A stretch of DNA of 64,000 nt from Psococerastis gibbosa (GCA_963971405.1 OZ020490.1:15277464-15341463); one strand, 5' to 3'; counted from the stretch's first letter, positions 34,973 through 46,727 are shown. Notes: a model not told the origin generated them from the letters alone. Numbers and translations: made by a program.

Positions 34973-35352
34973 AAGAGTGTAGGAGCCCGTAGGAAATTGG
35001 CAGCCCGAAATTTAATACTTTTTATTTAATTAACTAAGCATGTTATTAAATATTTGGCGCATCAAGAAGACTACTTCACGCATCATATAATAAGGTATTT
35101 TTAGTTTTCAAAATTGTAGTTTTTTTTTTATAAAATCGTTTATACGTGAAAAGTTATTGTTTATAAAATATTTGCATGTTTCTGAAAAAACTACAATTTC
35201 GAATTTAAAAATATCTTATAATATGATGGATGAAGTAGTCTTCTACAACTTTGATGAGCCAAATATTTAATAACATCCTTAGTTAATTAAATAAAAAATA
35301 AAAAGTATTGAATTTCGGGCTGCCAAGTTCCTACGGGCTGTACACTCTTAAT
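34973..35352. mobile_element. Palindromic MITE with TTAA flanks
   Basis: TTAAGAGTGTAGGAGCCCGT at the left mirrors CGGGCTGTACACTCTTAA at the right; CATCATATAATAAGG and its inverted partner lie inside. Same architecture as 7856-8254 with different end sequence. Confidence 0.7.
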
Positions 35353-35381
35353 TAGGAGCGTCGAGAAAGACCATTCTCATA

Positions 35382-35521
35382 GGCGGGGATTCCACCAACG
35401 TCAATAGTGATAGTAAATGTAGTTTTGACGTGGTAGCAGACATTTTTAGTATGTCTTTAATGTCTGCAACCACGTCAAAACTACATTTACTATCACTATT
35501 GACGTTGGTGAAATCCCCGTC
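35382..35521. mobile_element. Foldback element HB-A
   Basis: A 140-bp near-perfect hairpin: GGCGGGGATTCCACC end, 29-bp arm 35397-35425, TGACGTGGTAGCAGACATT centre (35426-35444), loop, then the mirror image. Flanks are ATA and TTA, near a TWA duplication. Confidence 0.8.
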
Positions 35522-35619
35522 TTAGGTATGATATCGGAAATGAATATTTTCATAGCCTTAGCAAGTAGCTGTATGTGAATGTGGGAATGTCATCGGCCAC
35601 ACTTTCCCGAAATACGGCT

Positions 35620-35982
35620 TTACCATGTTGATTCCATGAGAGCAAAACATGTTTCAAACTGCGGCAAACTTGGTAGTGTGCACAGCATTGGCAGGGGAAC
35701 ATGGTGGGACATGATAACCCGCTGAGACTACACCAGTCAGTTTACGTGCGTGTCGAGTCCTGCTCACCTCCGATTTCATCGTGTGACTTTACCATGTTTC
35801 CCAAGTGGTTCGGAATCCTCTATAATCAGGAGGTCAGTCAACTCCCCCTTTCCCCGAGGTAAAAGAGTCTGCCCTCAGGGTGCCTCAAGTTAACAAACAG
35901 ACTTACCCCCCCCCCCCCCCCCCCCGCCAGGCTGATAGGGTTGCTTAAAGCAGAAATGCTGAAAGCAGCAGGCGTTGGAAAC
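35620..35982 (+). repeat. Dispersed repeat H, full copy with poly-C tract
   Basis: CATGTTGATTCCATGAGAG, TTTCAAACTGCGGCAAACTT, CTATAATCAGGAGGTC, a 20-base C run near 35907, CGCCAGGCTGATAGGG and GAAATGCTGAAAGCAG recur at 40141-40494 and 54011-54274. Confidence 0.75.
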
Positions 35983-36042
35983 AACAAATTTCCCGAAATT
36001 CATAGATTTTCTCCCCGAAGTTCCATACCTCCCCCCCCCCCA

Positions 36043-36079
36043 ACAGGGCGCTGTGGCCCAAGGTTAGGGAACCACTGAG
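36043..36079. repeat. hAT end fragment
   Basis: AGGTTAGGGAACCACTG matches the CAGTGGTTCCC end of hAT MITEs. The opposite end was not found. Confidence 0.4.
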
Positions 36080-37254
36080 CTATTCTACATATTGCAGTAT
36101 TATAATATTATGATTTATAAATCCAACACTGACATTTCACTAACTAATTACTATATCCTCTAATTTCGGTTAATCACTGAGCTGGCCTATGCATATTATT
36201 TTACTGCCAATAGATTATGAAGCATTTCCGTGATGAACTCCGAAAGGTTTGTATAGTGGGCGCCGGGCCCTGCCCCCCCCCCCCTCTTCCAAAGTCCTGG
36301 TAATTATCTAGATACGCCGCACAACAGTTCACTGCACTATATATAAAATTATCCGCGATTATCATTACGACGGTCATAAATAACATTAATAATACACAAT
36401 GCATGGTAGACGGCCATCCATATACAGTATAGGTGGGCACATAATAAATTTGAAAAAGAGTTAATGACATTTCAGAGGCATATAATATACAATTTATTTC
36501 GAACTGATACTGAACCAGAAGGCCCTGTGTGAGACCCATCAAACATATTCTCACAAACTACCGGTGATTAACAAGTTTTTAACGAATTCCCAAATGTCCA
36601 TAGGTTCCAGAAACTCGGCGGCACAGCCATTTTTTGCCGCGACTGATTTTTCGACATTTCGATTGATCCATCTAAGAAATTCTCAGTATATGGTTAGAGT
36701 AATTAAAAATGGAAGAGCAGGCTCGTTAAGAAAACATACACGAACCTTCCACTAATTTTCAACGACTGCAAACGGAATTTGGCGTTTGAATTTTTTGCCG
36801 TCAAGTTGGCCAGCTTGCTGCGTTTCTGTTTTGGAGTGGAATGCTTCTCTCTGATCCTGTGCCGTGCTCCCAATTCTCAAGCAATTATTATAGGTTATTT
36901 AATTCTTGGAACAGTTTGTTTTAGGCCAATTTCATTTCAGGGACGAATGCAGTAATTAAAACAAATAATTCGCTTTTAGAAGAAAACCTAATCGGTTCAC
37001 AAAATTTCAAATTAGATTTAAACAAAGGGGGCCATTTTTTTCAATGGTATTTGAGGCTTTCCAGGTTTTTTATTTTTCCTTATAATGCAGCCTATTTTAC
37101 CATATATGTTACCGGTACGGTACGTAACAAGAGGGCGCCGGATAATTGCAAAATTATTACAGTATAATTATACTTTAAAATGTGGTACTTTTAAGTTCGC
37201 TGTCCAATCTACAAAAAGTGAGGATTTAAAGATTCAGCTGCTATGTAAAGAACA
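36080..37254. other. No recognised feature
   Basis: AT-rich, with one 14-base C run near 36272. No gene recognised. Confidence 0.45.
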
Positions 37255-37640
37255 GTACATTTGAAATGTGGGTGTACAGACGAATTCTGTGCATATCCTG
37301 GAGAGATAGTGTCCCTAACGCTGAGGTCCTGAAGTGAATGGATACAGAAGCCGAGTTGCTGCTGATGGTTAAGACACGGAAACTAACATACTTCGGCCAT
37401 GTGATGGGGAACGAAAAGTATCGCCATCTGCATGCAATAATTCAAGGGAAGATAAAAGGACAGCGGGACAGCAAAAGAAGAACATCCTGTTTTCCTATGT
37501 ATGAAAAGCCTGAGGCAGTGGTTTGGCATGAGCACGACTTCCCTTTTCAGAGCAGCCGTCTCCAAGGTCCAAATTGCCATGATGATCACTAATCTTCGAT
37601 CGAAGAGGTATTAAGATAATGAAGAAGAAGAGAACAGTAA
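37255..37640 (+). pseudogene. LINE C-terminal 3' fragment
   Basis: Encodes WVYRRILCISWRDSVPNAEV, AELLLMVKTRKLTYFGHVMG and HLHAIIQGKIKGQRDSKRR, ending TTCGATCGAAGAGGTATTAA and GAAGAAGAAGAG. This is an RT-distal tail of a third LINE lineage, also found at 55450-56095 and 60843-60905. It has a stop and frame shifts. Confidence 0.75.
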
Positions 37641-38591
37641 TAAGTGAAATATTGTAAAAAATATGGAATTGTGTAATTATTCTACAGGGAGGAAGGGGAT
37701 GCTATTATAAAGAATTGGGGTTGGTTGTATTGAGCATATACAATGATAATACTATAGGGAAGCACTGTAAGAGATTTTTGATAAAATAGACAAAAAATTG
37801 CCAACTTCAAAAGGCAAAGCTTTCATTGACAAAACGATTAATCATAGAAAAGCGCATAAAATTTCGAATTGTTTATCTATGGTTCCGCGGTTAAATCCCA
37901 ACATTTTGACATGTCTCCATCAAAATTTAGAGATGTTTAGGATTTGAGATATAAAAGGATGCCCATTCAAATGTCTTCAGTATGTGATGGTTTTGGACCC
38001 ATTGCTGCAAGACAGGTAGCCTAATTATGTGCCAACATAATGATTTTCTTTGTTTTGTTTTTGTTTTTGGTTTTGCCAACTTTGTCATCTGATCTGAGGC
38101 AATGCGGTGAAAGACCCTAGATTTCATAGTCTTCGTCACATGGTTCCCCGCGGGAAAATTCTTGAAAATATACACCAGAAATATTAGGTTTCAACGCATT
38201 TTTAGAATTCTGAAAATATAAGATTTAATAGACGAAGACTAATCGATATATTACTGCAAAAAGGGGTCCCCCTTTTTTTTTGTTAAATTTAGGGGAAAAT
38301 ATCATATTTTGTGACTTTACGCATCGAGACCCGATTATCATATCGACTGATTCGAATCGTGTTATTGCAAACTTAGGTGCCAGTGGCAAAAAATAGTTTA
38401 GGTAGTGTATGTAGTTATTTTTTGAACCCATTAACTATTACTCTGTAATTACTTGATCATACGCAAGGGCATAATTGATTGCATTAGCCTTTTTTCTTGC
38501 CGCATTTCGACGGGGGGGGGGGGGGGGCTAAGGTCTTGTTCCTGGCTACAACCATCCAAGTCCGCATGCATTCGTAGGCCTAATACGATGG
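37641..38591. other. No recognised feature; poly-G run at 38512
   Basis: Intergenic. A 16-base G run lies just before a W repeat. Confidence 0.45.
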
Positions 38592-39450
38592 TTATTGCTT
38601 TCCAATTTATACGTAGTATAAGGATTGTGATGGTCGAAATTTTCGATTCCGAGATTTCAACGGATTTACACGTTTTGAGGTCCCAGGAACCCAAAAAAGT
38701 GGTTTTTACGAAATGTCTGTATGTCTGTCTGTCGCTCTGTCGCTCTGTCTGTCTGTTCATCGATTTCTGAGCAAACTACTCAGTGGATTTCGATGAAATT
38801 TCGCATGTAGGTTTATAAAAATCATGCCTCGGGACGATTTTTATTTATTTAGGGCTAACTCAATTTGGGGGGGTTTTATTCTCAAAAAACTCCCAAAAAA
38901 CGTCTAAAAAAATTATTTCTCAAAAATGGCTCAAACGATTTCTTTTAAATTCACATATATTATAGTCGTTATTAATGTTGATAAAATGCGGGGGGTCGCT
39001 TGCTTCTGGGGGTAAAAAAATAAAAATAACTAAATTTTAATGAAAAATGACTAAAAAATAATTTTTCTGCGAAACCTTTCTATCGATGATTTCTAACTTC
39101 AGGCATGTTTTAGGTGTCAAATTGAGTAACGAAACCGGACAGTTTGATTTTCCAAAAAAACCATTGGGTTTTGTGCAAAAAAATGTTTTTGAAATATTGA
39201 AAGCAAATTCACGCTCAAATGCATTGCATGCCCTGCCATTTTTGCTGTGTGGGAATGTGTTGGTCTGACCTATCTAGAATTTACGACACCTTCAGTGACG
39301 TCAGGTGGGCGACTCCCCCCCCCCCACCCCCGTGATATCCGAAATTTAACCATGGGAAAATTATTTACCATGAAATTAATCATTTTCTCCTTCTACTAAT
39401 CGATAAATTGGAAAGCATGTTCGAGTAAACTCGGACCGGTTCTTGGCTAT
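38592..39450 (-). repeat. Dispersed repeat W, full inverse copy
   Basis: TTATTGCTTTCCAATTTATA starts it; a CTGT-rich tract lies at 38715-38758, a C-rich run at 39316-39336, and it ends GATAAATTGGAAAGCATGTT then GGACCGGTTCTTGG. It matches 26733-27624 in reverse complement over its whole length. Confidence 0.75.
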
Positions 39451-40140
39451 TTCGGTCTCCTGAGTAAGCTCTTATTCTTCAGGCTTCGGTGTCTATGATC
39501 TCTGAAACCGACGATCATGATCCATAATTTACAGCCAATTTTCTTGCATTCTGCGTAAACTCCGATGGACTGTAGGCGTTGTCACATTACTTTCGTATTA
39601 CAGAAAATCTATTGAATGACCTGTGGCAGAAAATAATAACTCTCAGGATTAATAACAAGGTTTAAATTTATGACTCTCTGGTGGGGACACTTTGCAACAA
39701 TATAATTTTATAGGCCATTGAGTACCCGGCTGCTATCGGAGGTACCTGCCTAGCATTTATAATAAAGAAGTAAAAACGCTGATACAAATAAGCAAAAAAG
39801 GCACATTATTATAGAGAATAGGCTAGTTATTGCAGCTCAGTAGCGTATATATTTAAGGAACTTGAGGCCTTCACCACCCATCGAGCAATTTTTCTCTGTT
39901 AACCTAATACGATAAAAGGTATTTTCCAAGCTAAAAAATCTCTGTAAGCTGTTCTCCCCTTTTACACATTTTCCTTTTTTTATTGGTTGTGGATTACAAC
40001 TGACATGAGTGACATGGAAATGACGTCACAGTCCAAGTCATGAGTCATGAGGTAGGGGACCACCGGTCGCCCCCGTGGCAACACAAATGACGTCACACTC
40101 CAATCCCAGGGGACCCGATTTTTAACCATCAAACTTAAAT
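39451..40140. other. No recognised feature
   Basis: Intergenic; nothing recognised. Confidence 0.45.
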
Positions 40141-40494
40141 TGTTGTTGTTGTTTCCAACGCCTGCTTTCAGCATTTCTGCTTTAACCAACCCTGTCAGCC
40201 TGGCGGGGGGAGTGAGTCTGTTTGTTAACCTGAGGCACCCTAAAGGCATACTCTTTCACCTCGGGGGAAAGGGGAGTTGACTGACAGGGTGGACCTCCTG
40301 ATTATAGTGGATTCCGAACCACTTGGGGAACATGTTAAAGTCACACGATTAAATCGGAGGTGACCAGGACTCGACACGTACTTACACTTAAATAAGCACG
40401 TTATCACGTCCCAACATGTTCCCCTGCCAACGCTGTGCACAATACCAAGTTTGCCGCAGTTTGAAACATGCTCTGTTCTAATGGAATCAACATG
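40141..40494 (-). repeat. Dispersed repeat H, full inverse copy
   Basis: Begins GTTGTTTCCAACGCCTGC and ends TTCTAATGGAATCAACATGG; internal order is the reverse of 35620-35982. Confidence 0.75.
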
Positions 40495-40719
40495 GTAAGG
40501 CCGTTGGCAAACTTAAATTGATGGGAAAAATATTTCCCCCCATTTTAAGAAGAAGAAAATTAAGGACTTAAAATAAATCTATTAATGCAATAGAATAGAT
40601 TCAAAAAATTGTCAAGTAGCCTAATGGGCGTAGGCAACTATTAGTCAAAACCGGTTGTGATTTATGTTTTTTATGTAATATTTTTATTAAGTTATACTGA
40701 TTATATTGATTAAGTTGTT

Positions 40720-40830
40720 CTTGGGGTTAAATATAAAACAAAATAATGTTTGACACTGTCCATTCTAAAATTATCTTATGTACATTTTTTATCCCAGGTT
40801 AAGATTAAAAATAATCGCCATGGTGGACCA
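40720..40830. mobile_element. Hairpin MITE (family R)
   Basis: CTTGGGGTTAAATATAAAAC, CTAAAATTATCTTATGTAC and AATAATCGCCATGGT match the R consensus. Confidence 0.55.
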
Positions 40831-40979
40831 GCTGGGAGCCAGACTGACAGAAGACAAACAAGTAATAGTCGAAATAAATGCTGGTATGGTGGTTGAAACA
40901 GGTACTGCAATAGCTTCTTTAAAGAGTTAAGGTACTGACGTCATCTATATCTACAGTCGGTGGTCACCTATCAGGGGTC

Positions 40980-41310
40980 AGACGCTTAAAAAGAAAAATG
41001 AAAACATATCAGTTTGGGAGCGAAACGTACTGCGACGCAGAGACTCTGATGGATGAAGGGTAAGAGCTAATGCTGACCTAGAAGCACTATAACAGAATGA
41101 ATCCATTACTAACGACATAAAAGCAGGGAGACTTAGATGGCTGGGTCATGCCGAAAGAATGGATGGAAATAGTGTCTAAGGTGTTGGGCAATGATCCAGA
41201 AAGCAGAAGATCCATAGGGAGACCGAGAATGGTTGATGGATGACGTTATTGAAGGTCTGAGGAAGTTCAACGTCTACAACTTGGGGAGAAAGACGGCATC
41301 GAACACGAGT
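40980..41310 (+). pseudogene. Degenerate LINE C-terminal fragment
   Basis: Reads SVWERNVLRRRDSDG and ITNDIKAGRLRWLGHAERMD with several stops, then a GRPR-like stretch in another frame. The RLRWLGH signature places it with the LINE tails at 13218 and 58864. Confidence 0.65.
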
Positions 41311-41398
41311 GGTGGATTGACAAACGACCAACTGTACAGACAGCTGGCTAAAGGTAAAGGAATAAGAAATGGTACGGTATTCTTTACCTGCAGAGGGT

Positions 41399-41557
41399 CA
41401 GGGACGGATCCAGCCTATTGGGGGGGGGGGGGGGGGTGGTAGCTTTAATATAACAAACATACATACAGTATGTAGTATCGATTAAATTAGAGCGTAGTTA
41501 ATAAATAACTAACAACAGATTTATTAAACTACCCATGCCCCCCTGTATCCATTAATG
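41399..41557. mobile_element. Poly-G hAT-like MITE, family III, copy 2
   Basis: Starts CAGGGACGGATCCAGCC, ends GTATCCATTAATG, flanked by a perfect 8-bp duplication CAGAGGGT (41391-41398, 41558-41565). A run of about 17 Gs lies near the left end. Confidence 0.82.
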
Positions 41558-41574
41558 CAGAGGGTGTTATCTAA

Positions 41575-41713
41575 GGTGGCATTCCACCGACCTCGTTTTG
41601 CACCGTGAGCGTGACATTGACGTGGTAGCAGACATTTTTAGACAGTCTCTAATGTCTGCTTCCACGTCAATGTCACGCTCACGGTGCAAAACGAGGTCGG
41701 GGGAATTGCCGCC
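41575..41713. mobile_element. Foldback element HB-B
   Basis: A 139-bp hairpin: GGTGGCATTCCACCGAC end, variable arm to 41617, TGACGTGGTAGCAGACATT centre, loop, mirror image, right end GCCGCC. Flanked by TAA at 41572-41574 and 41714-41716. Confidence 0.82.
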
Positions 41714-42860
41714 TAAGAGATAATTAATTAGCCTGTTCAGCAAGTCATTTTTAGGGAGATTTCATCTACCTATTGAGACGGTGACTAATGTTCGACTTCC
41801 GGAAAATGTCTTCATAACTTTTCATGAGCGTAAAAACATCCCCCGTTCAAAATGAAGTATCCGCGCAGAATGCAACTGGCCTTTGAATAGCTTAATAGTA
41901 TACTATATTTTAATCCATACATTACAATTCAAGTAATTACAGTGAGTTTACTATGACTAATAAGTCATAGAACCTCCGGACTTTCCATCCCCTAGTTCAG
42001 CCACCTCCCCCCCCCCCTCCAAAAATTTCTAGATCCGCTAGTGCATGCATATATACATATGTACTTTAATAGTGTAATACCTATGTAATCATTTATAAGG
42101 GTAGGAGAAACCTCCCTCGGTGCTTTCATGAAATCTACTTTATCTATATGAAATCTTTATGAAATCTACATCTGATCAGCCAGAGCCGAAAGGGATATGT
42201 TTTTACTAAATTGGCTAGTTACCTAGTCAATGTAATAATCCTATCACATCTTTGGTACAACACGTTGATTATTAGCCTAAAATATTGGCATGCTCAGTAT
42301 CTGCCATGCTGGAATTTACTGGAACTGACTTACTTAGACATTTCAACGTTGCCCGGTTGACCTAAATCCTTAGGGTAAAACGTCTGCGATTGTACACTAT
42401 TATATGAACTGATCCACGAAAAAGGAGGCCACTATAAGCGTGTGCTATCCATCAAAATGTGGCATAGATCCAAGGAAGAAGGGGCCCATATGCTTATTAT
42501 ATCATTAATTATGTTAATTTATATGTAGTCTATACATTTAAATTCATATGTCTATTGTATAATATTGCATGTAACGTGATCCAATGTTACGTAGGACTAC
42601 TTTCATTATAATATTCTATATTTTATCATTAGAGACCCCAACCATATAGGCTTTCAAGCCTTTTTAAAGACATACATACATTATAGGCCCATGAGTCTGC
42701 AGCCCTACTCCATAATATGTTCGAAATTCTTCATCGTGCTACTCTATAAGAATTTCATCACTTTATAGGATATTTTCCGTTTTGTTTTATTAATTATGAA
42801 AAGTTTTTAAAATTTAAAATAAATATATAGTCTAGGCTAGTGTTATTAATTAGGATAGTC
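41714..42860. other. No recognised feature
   Basis: AT-rich, with one C-rich run near 42007; nothing recognised. Confidence 0.45.
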
Positions 42861-43178
42861 CAGTGGTTCCCAAACGGTTGTCCACAGGCATTTATCAGGT
42901 GGTCCACGGGCCAAATTAGGAAATAAGAAAATAAAACAGCTGAGTTATTGGCAATTTGAAGTATAAAATACAGTTAGTCTTGGCACTGAACTATAAAATC
43001 CTATACCGATACCAGTTCTAAACATTTAATCCAATATTAGCACGTAGCCTAATTGTACGCACAAACTACTTGATCTTGGTCCTAGAATTTGACGATTTTC
43101 CTGTCATAGCCATGGTGGTCCATTACAAGTCATAAAATAATCTAGTGGTCCACGGACAAAAAAGTTTGGGAACCCCTG
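42861..43178. mobile_element. hAT MITE, copy 2, with 8-bp duplication
   Basis: CAGTGGTTCCCAAACGG and AGTTTGGGAACCCCTG ends; flanks GGATAGTC (42853-42860) and GGCTAGTC (43179-43186) match at 7 of 8 positions. The body aligns in inverse orientation with 22751-23055. Confidence 0.85.
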
Positions 43179-43275
43179 GGCTAGTCTATTAAAAATGCCT
43201 CTTATGTACTGTGGCTATTGTTGTTATGGCCTTACCAGATTTTAAACAACTCGAGCACCAAAATGTTCACGTTCA

Positions 43276-43500
43276 CAGGATATATAGAGTAGTGGTACGG
43301 ACTCTGACTTTTACCCGAAAGGTTGTTGGTTCGAGTCCTACACTTCCTACATTTTCTGGACATGCTTCGGAGGGCATGTAAAGCAGGCGGTCCCGGGCCT
43401 TCCTAGTTGAGTGTAAGAGAGGGCTTTATAGCCCTAACTCCGCTAGGTTGGCTTAGTAATAGAACAAAAAAGTCTTTATTTATTTATTATTTATTTATTC
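43276..43500 (+). mobile_element. tRNA-Glu-like SINE, copy 3
   Basis: AGAGTAGTGGTACGGACTC A-box region, GGTTCGAGTCC B box, CTTCGGAGGGCATGTAAAGC body, GCCCTAACTCCGCTAGGTTG and a TTTA/TTATT tail. Confidence 0.88.
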
Positions 43501-43683
43501 ACAAGTATCATTATACAATACAGATAATGTCCGAATTCCGTGGGATCGTTGACATTAGGCAAGGGACCTATGGGCCACTATAAGTACGCCTGGATCCATA
43601 AAAAGTCCTTCAGGTCTTTATTTATAATGTATCATTGTATTATTCAGGAATTTCCGAGGGGGGGGGGGGAGATTGATAATATC
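43501..43683. repeat. Spacer with poly-G run
   Basis: A run of about 10 Gs near 43660 precedes repeat V; GTGGCGTGGCCGGGTC at the far side (about 43993-44008, reverse) suggests V sits inside a larger poly-G element. Confidence 0.35.
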
Positions 43684-43940
43684 GGTGGCAAAGTGGTAGC
43701 GTGCTTGTATACTTGTGCGAGTCGGAGACGTGTCGTAACTCGACACAAGTACGGTCTATTATTAGGTGATGACTTAGTGAGACGATTGAAGAGATTAATC
43801 GGATACATTCATTAAATAATTATTTGTCTCACTAAGTCACCTAATAGGTACTTGTGTCGAGTTACGACACGTCTGCGACCGCAAGGTGTGTAGAGACCCG
43901 CACAAGTACAAGGACGCTGCTGCCTTACCACCGAAGTCGC
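43684..43940. repeat. Palindromic double-arm copy of repeat V
   Basis: GACGTGTCGTAACTCGACAC and a TAGGTGATGACTTAGTGAGAC stretch recur inverted as TCTCACTAAGTCACCTAATA and GTGTCGAGTTACGACACGTC. The right arm keeps a GTCTCTACACACCTTGCGG part (reverse strand) that the left arm lacks but the single-arm copy at 14325 has. Confidence 0.7.
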
Positions 43941-44989
43941 TAGGACATCTGAAGGGGTGCCGATATTGTCAAAGGGCCCCCCTTGGAAAATGACCCGGCC
44001 ACGCCACTGAAAGAACTCGAAAAATCAAACGTGTTAAAATACATGGGAAGCAAGCAGTTTTAAATAACTAAAGAAACTCATCTGCTGAAGACATTCAGAA
44101 CGCGGTATTACGAGAGCTCTCCATCGGGCTGTGAATTGAGACAAGCTGTCCTTCGCCCAATGAGACCAAACAGTACTCGAGGAGCGCTGGCTGCGACAGC
44201 TCCCAGCCCTTGCGTGCAAAGTGAAGACATTACTCTCGTCGTCATTTAGAGACCTAACTCGAAGTAATTAAAAGACAGGCATAAAGGAAAAAACTAACTG
44301 CAAGACAAAGAGACAGTGGGGCTAGTGGTAGAAGATGACAAGTCCATCCGACGGCATTCCTGGACAGGCAGTTTGGCCGACGGTATGCTTCCGTCGTAGA
44401 CATGTTCAATTATGAACAGTGCCGTCACTGGGTGCTTAGGGGACAATTGGAGGGGAAAACCCTTATCGCCATAATTATCCAAAACCACCTCCAGGTGCCC
44501 GGGTGTGATATTTGAGCCTCCCCGACTCCCTTCTGTCCCGCCTTTGAATATGATCACTCACCCACTACCCAGGACTTCTTATTCCTAGGTACAGTTCTAT
44601 ATTCCCACACTCATGGTATCATCGTCCTCAATTCAGTCCTCCTCTCCTTCGTGTACCCTCCATTTCCTCACCCAGCCAGTTCTTCGCTCAGCTGCGGTCT
44701 CCCTCACTCTATGCTCTCCACTAAAGCAATGAACAAACTCGAAATGGATTCACGAAAATGCAGGCTGTAGGTACTTCGGTGACGGAATCTGCGGTTGGAC
44801 CTTCGATTCCATATTATTGCAGATTTGACTCCAAACGCCTAAGTAACGGTTTTGATAAGCAAACAATGACGTTTTTAACGGTCTCGTCCATTTCAACGTT
44901 TGTTCTACTACTTCTTCAGATACCTTTCTCGTGCAGGCCGTTTGCATGCGCCTTTCGATGCACCTTTTATGTGGAATTTTGGATCATTG
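43941..44989. other. No confidently recognised feature
   Basis: AAATACATGGGAAGCAAGC..ACTAAAGAAACTCATCTGC at 44037-44090 may be a remote LINE remnant (YMGSKQ). Otherwise unassigned. Confidence 0.35.
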
Positions 44990-45404
44990 GAGAAGATTGA
45001 GTGAATGAGGCTGTACTGGCTTGGATATGAAAAGCGAGGAAATGGTTGGAGGAAGAAATAGAGGGATCACAAAGAAGAGGAAGACAATGGAAGTGATACA
45101 GAAGCCAGATTGAGAACGACCTCGGAAGAGTCGGACTGGTACCAGAGGATGTGAGGAAAAATCAGAAGAGGAGAGACAGCATCCAGAGCAAGGCTGTTGC
45201 CAGGGGGGATCCGGGGGGTCTGGACCCCCCCCCCCCCCCGATACATTGGCCGCGTACACTGGAGAGAGAATGGAGGCTTAAATATATTGAGGTTATCTAC
45301 CTCACCTCCGGTGACGTCAGATGGATCCCCGAAAAGAATTTCTGCGGCTACGGCCATGCAGGAGGGAGTGGAGGAGACTCACACCCGAGCAACTGATCAT
45401 AGAT
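44990..45404 (+). pseudogene. Degenerate LINE C-terminal fragment split by a poly-G MITE
   Basis: RLYWLGYEKRGNGW, a Lys/Glu-rich stretch and RLRTTSEESDWYQRM resemble the post-RT tail; GGAGGGAGTGGAGGAGACTC resumes after the MITE at 45189-45358. Many frame breaks. Confidence 0.5.
45189..45358. mobile_element. Poly-G hAT-like MITE (family I)
   Basis: CAAGGCTGTTGCCAGG at the left and GCGGCTACGGCCATG at the right, a 15-base C run at about 45225, and CTCCGGTGACGTCAGATGG shared inverted with 15491-15644. Confidence 0.65.
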
Positions 45405-45414
45405 GATGTTTTTT

Positions 45415-45872
45415 GACAAGGGTTAGTTGAACTTACATAGCCTGTTGTGTTAATAGTCATTAGAGGCATGGGGCTCATGGTCATCGAACAATTAGGGTGG
45501 AGCCCATTGTCAGGGGAAGGGGGCGACGTTTCAGGAGTGGGTGCTACTCCCATCATCAGGCTTAGTCCTGAGAAGGCGTGGCTGAGTGGTTGGATAGCTT
45601 GCATTTCAATCGGGAAAACGGTTGTTCGAATCCTCAAGGGGATCGGATTCACTTAAAAATTCGGAGTAGAATACAAGAGCAATGAGTCAATCGACCAAAA
45701 ACCATCAGTCCTTCTCAGGACTAAGCCTGATGATGGGAGTACCACCCACTCCCGAAACGTCACCCCCTTCCCCTGACAATGGGCTCTGCCCTAATTGTTC
45801 GATGACCATGAGTATGACTATTAACACAACAGGCAATGGAAGTCCAACTAACCCTTTGTTAAATAGTATTAC
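45415..45872. mobile_element. Composite inverted-repeat element, family X, copy 2
   Basis: Arms of about 170 bp pair through GTTAGTTGAACTTACAT, GTCATCGAACAATTAGGG and GCCCATTGTCAGGGGAAGGG. Each arm carries CTGATGATGGGAGTACCACC..ACTCCCGAAAC or its inverse (about 45528-45562 and 45729-45762). Between them, GGCGTGGCTGAGTGGTTGG and GTTGTTCGAATCCTC (45573-45640) resemble the A and B boxes of tRNA-Leu/Ser. Confidence 0.7.
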
Positions 45873-45879
45873 ACCATTG

Positions 45880-46725
45880 CCATTAACCTTTACAAATAGA
45901 TTGATGATGTTGACGATATTGTATTTTCATAAATAAGGACATACCAACTCATTTAAGCCACAGGTACACGAACACCTTTTCTAGTTAACAGCCATCGTAT
46001 CTAAAATCTGAAAGCATGTATAGCAGGTTCGTCCATCTTGGGGAAGAGGTTGAAACCGGACCCTTTTGGGGTTAGATTAAGACAGTCAATACAAAGGCTG
46101 AACATTCGAATTAAAAACGGCAAGAAGCATATTCTTTAATATTTTTATAAATATTGATGAGCATTACGCAATACAAATTTCAATGCATAAAAAATAAAAA
46201 TACTCTTTTCATTTTTCATTTGCAAATAATTTTTTTTGTCTGCCTTATTACTCGCCGAATGGTTAAATAAGAAATTGCTATAATTTTTAGTAATCTAGTT
46301 ATGTAGGAGGAATTAAAGTGAGAAAGCAGACCCAAAGATTTTAATCCCCTGTCCCTCTGGAGTGGTCACATCGAAAGCTTATAGTGCGCCTAAGAACGGA
46401 TTAGCGTTGTGATGGATTTTAAAATCGATGTCATTAGTGGTTTTTTATTTTGTTATTTTTTAAGTTATTTTATCGTGCCCACATGGCACATCTAACAACT
46501 GTCGGGGATGTTTCTCTCAGAATGTGTGGAAACTAGTTAGAAACTGCAGCACGCATCCTGTCCGTATGCGGCAGCGTTTTGGCGGCAAATGCTGGTATGT
46601 TTTGAGCAGGTGTTCTCTAATAGCGGCTCAATAGAGAATAGCAAATTTCCAGACAAAATTAGGCTCGCGAAGCTTCCCGGCGTATCTAAATGAAGTGATG
46701 TGAACTAATAGTGCTCTAATATGTT
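45880..46725. other. No recognised feature
   Basis: Intergenic; nothing recognised. Confidence 0.45.
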
Positions 46726-46727
46726 GT

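Noticed and set aside
45415-45872. Functional hammerhead ribozyme
   Set aside because: An extra base between CTGATGA and the stem departs from the conserved core; reported only as hammerhead-like.
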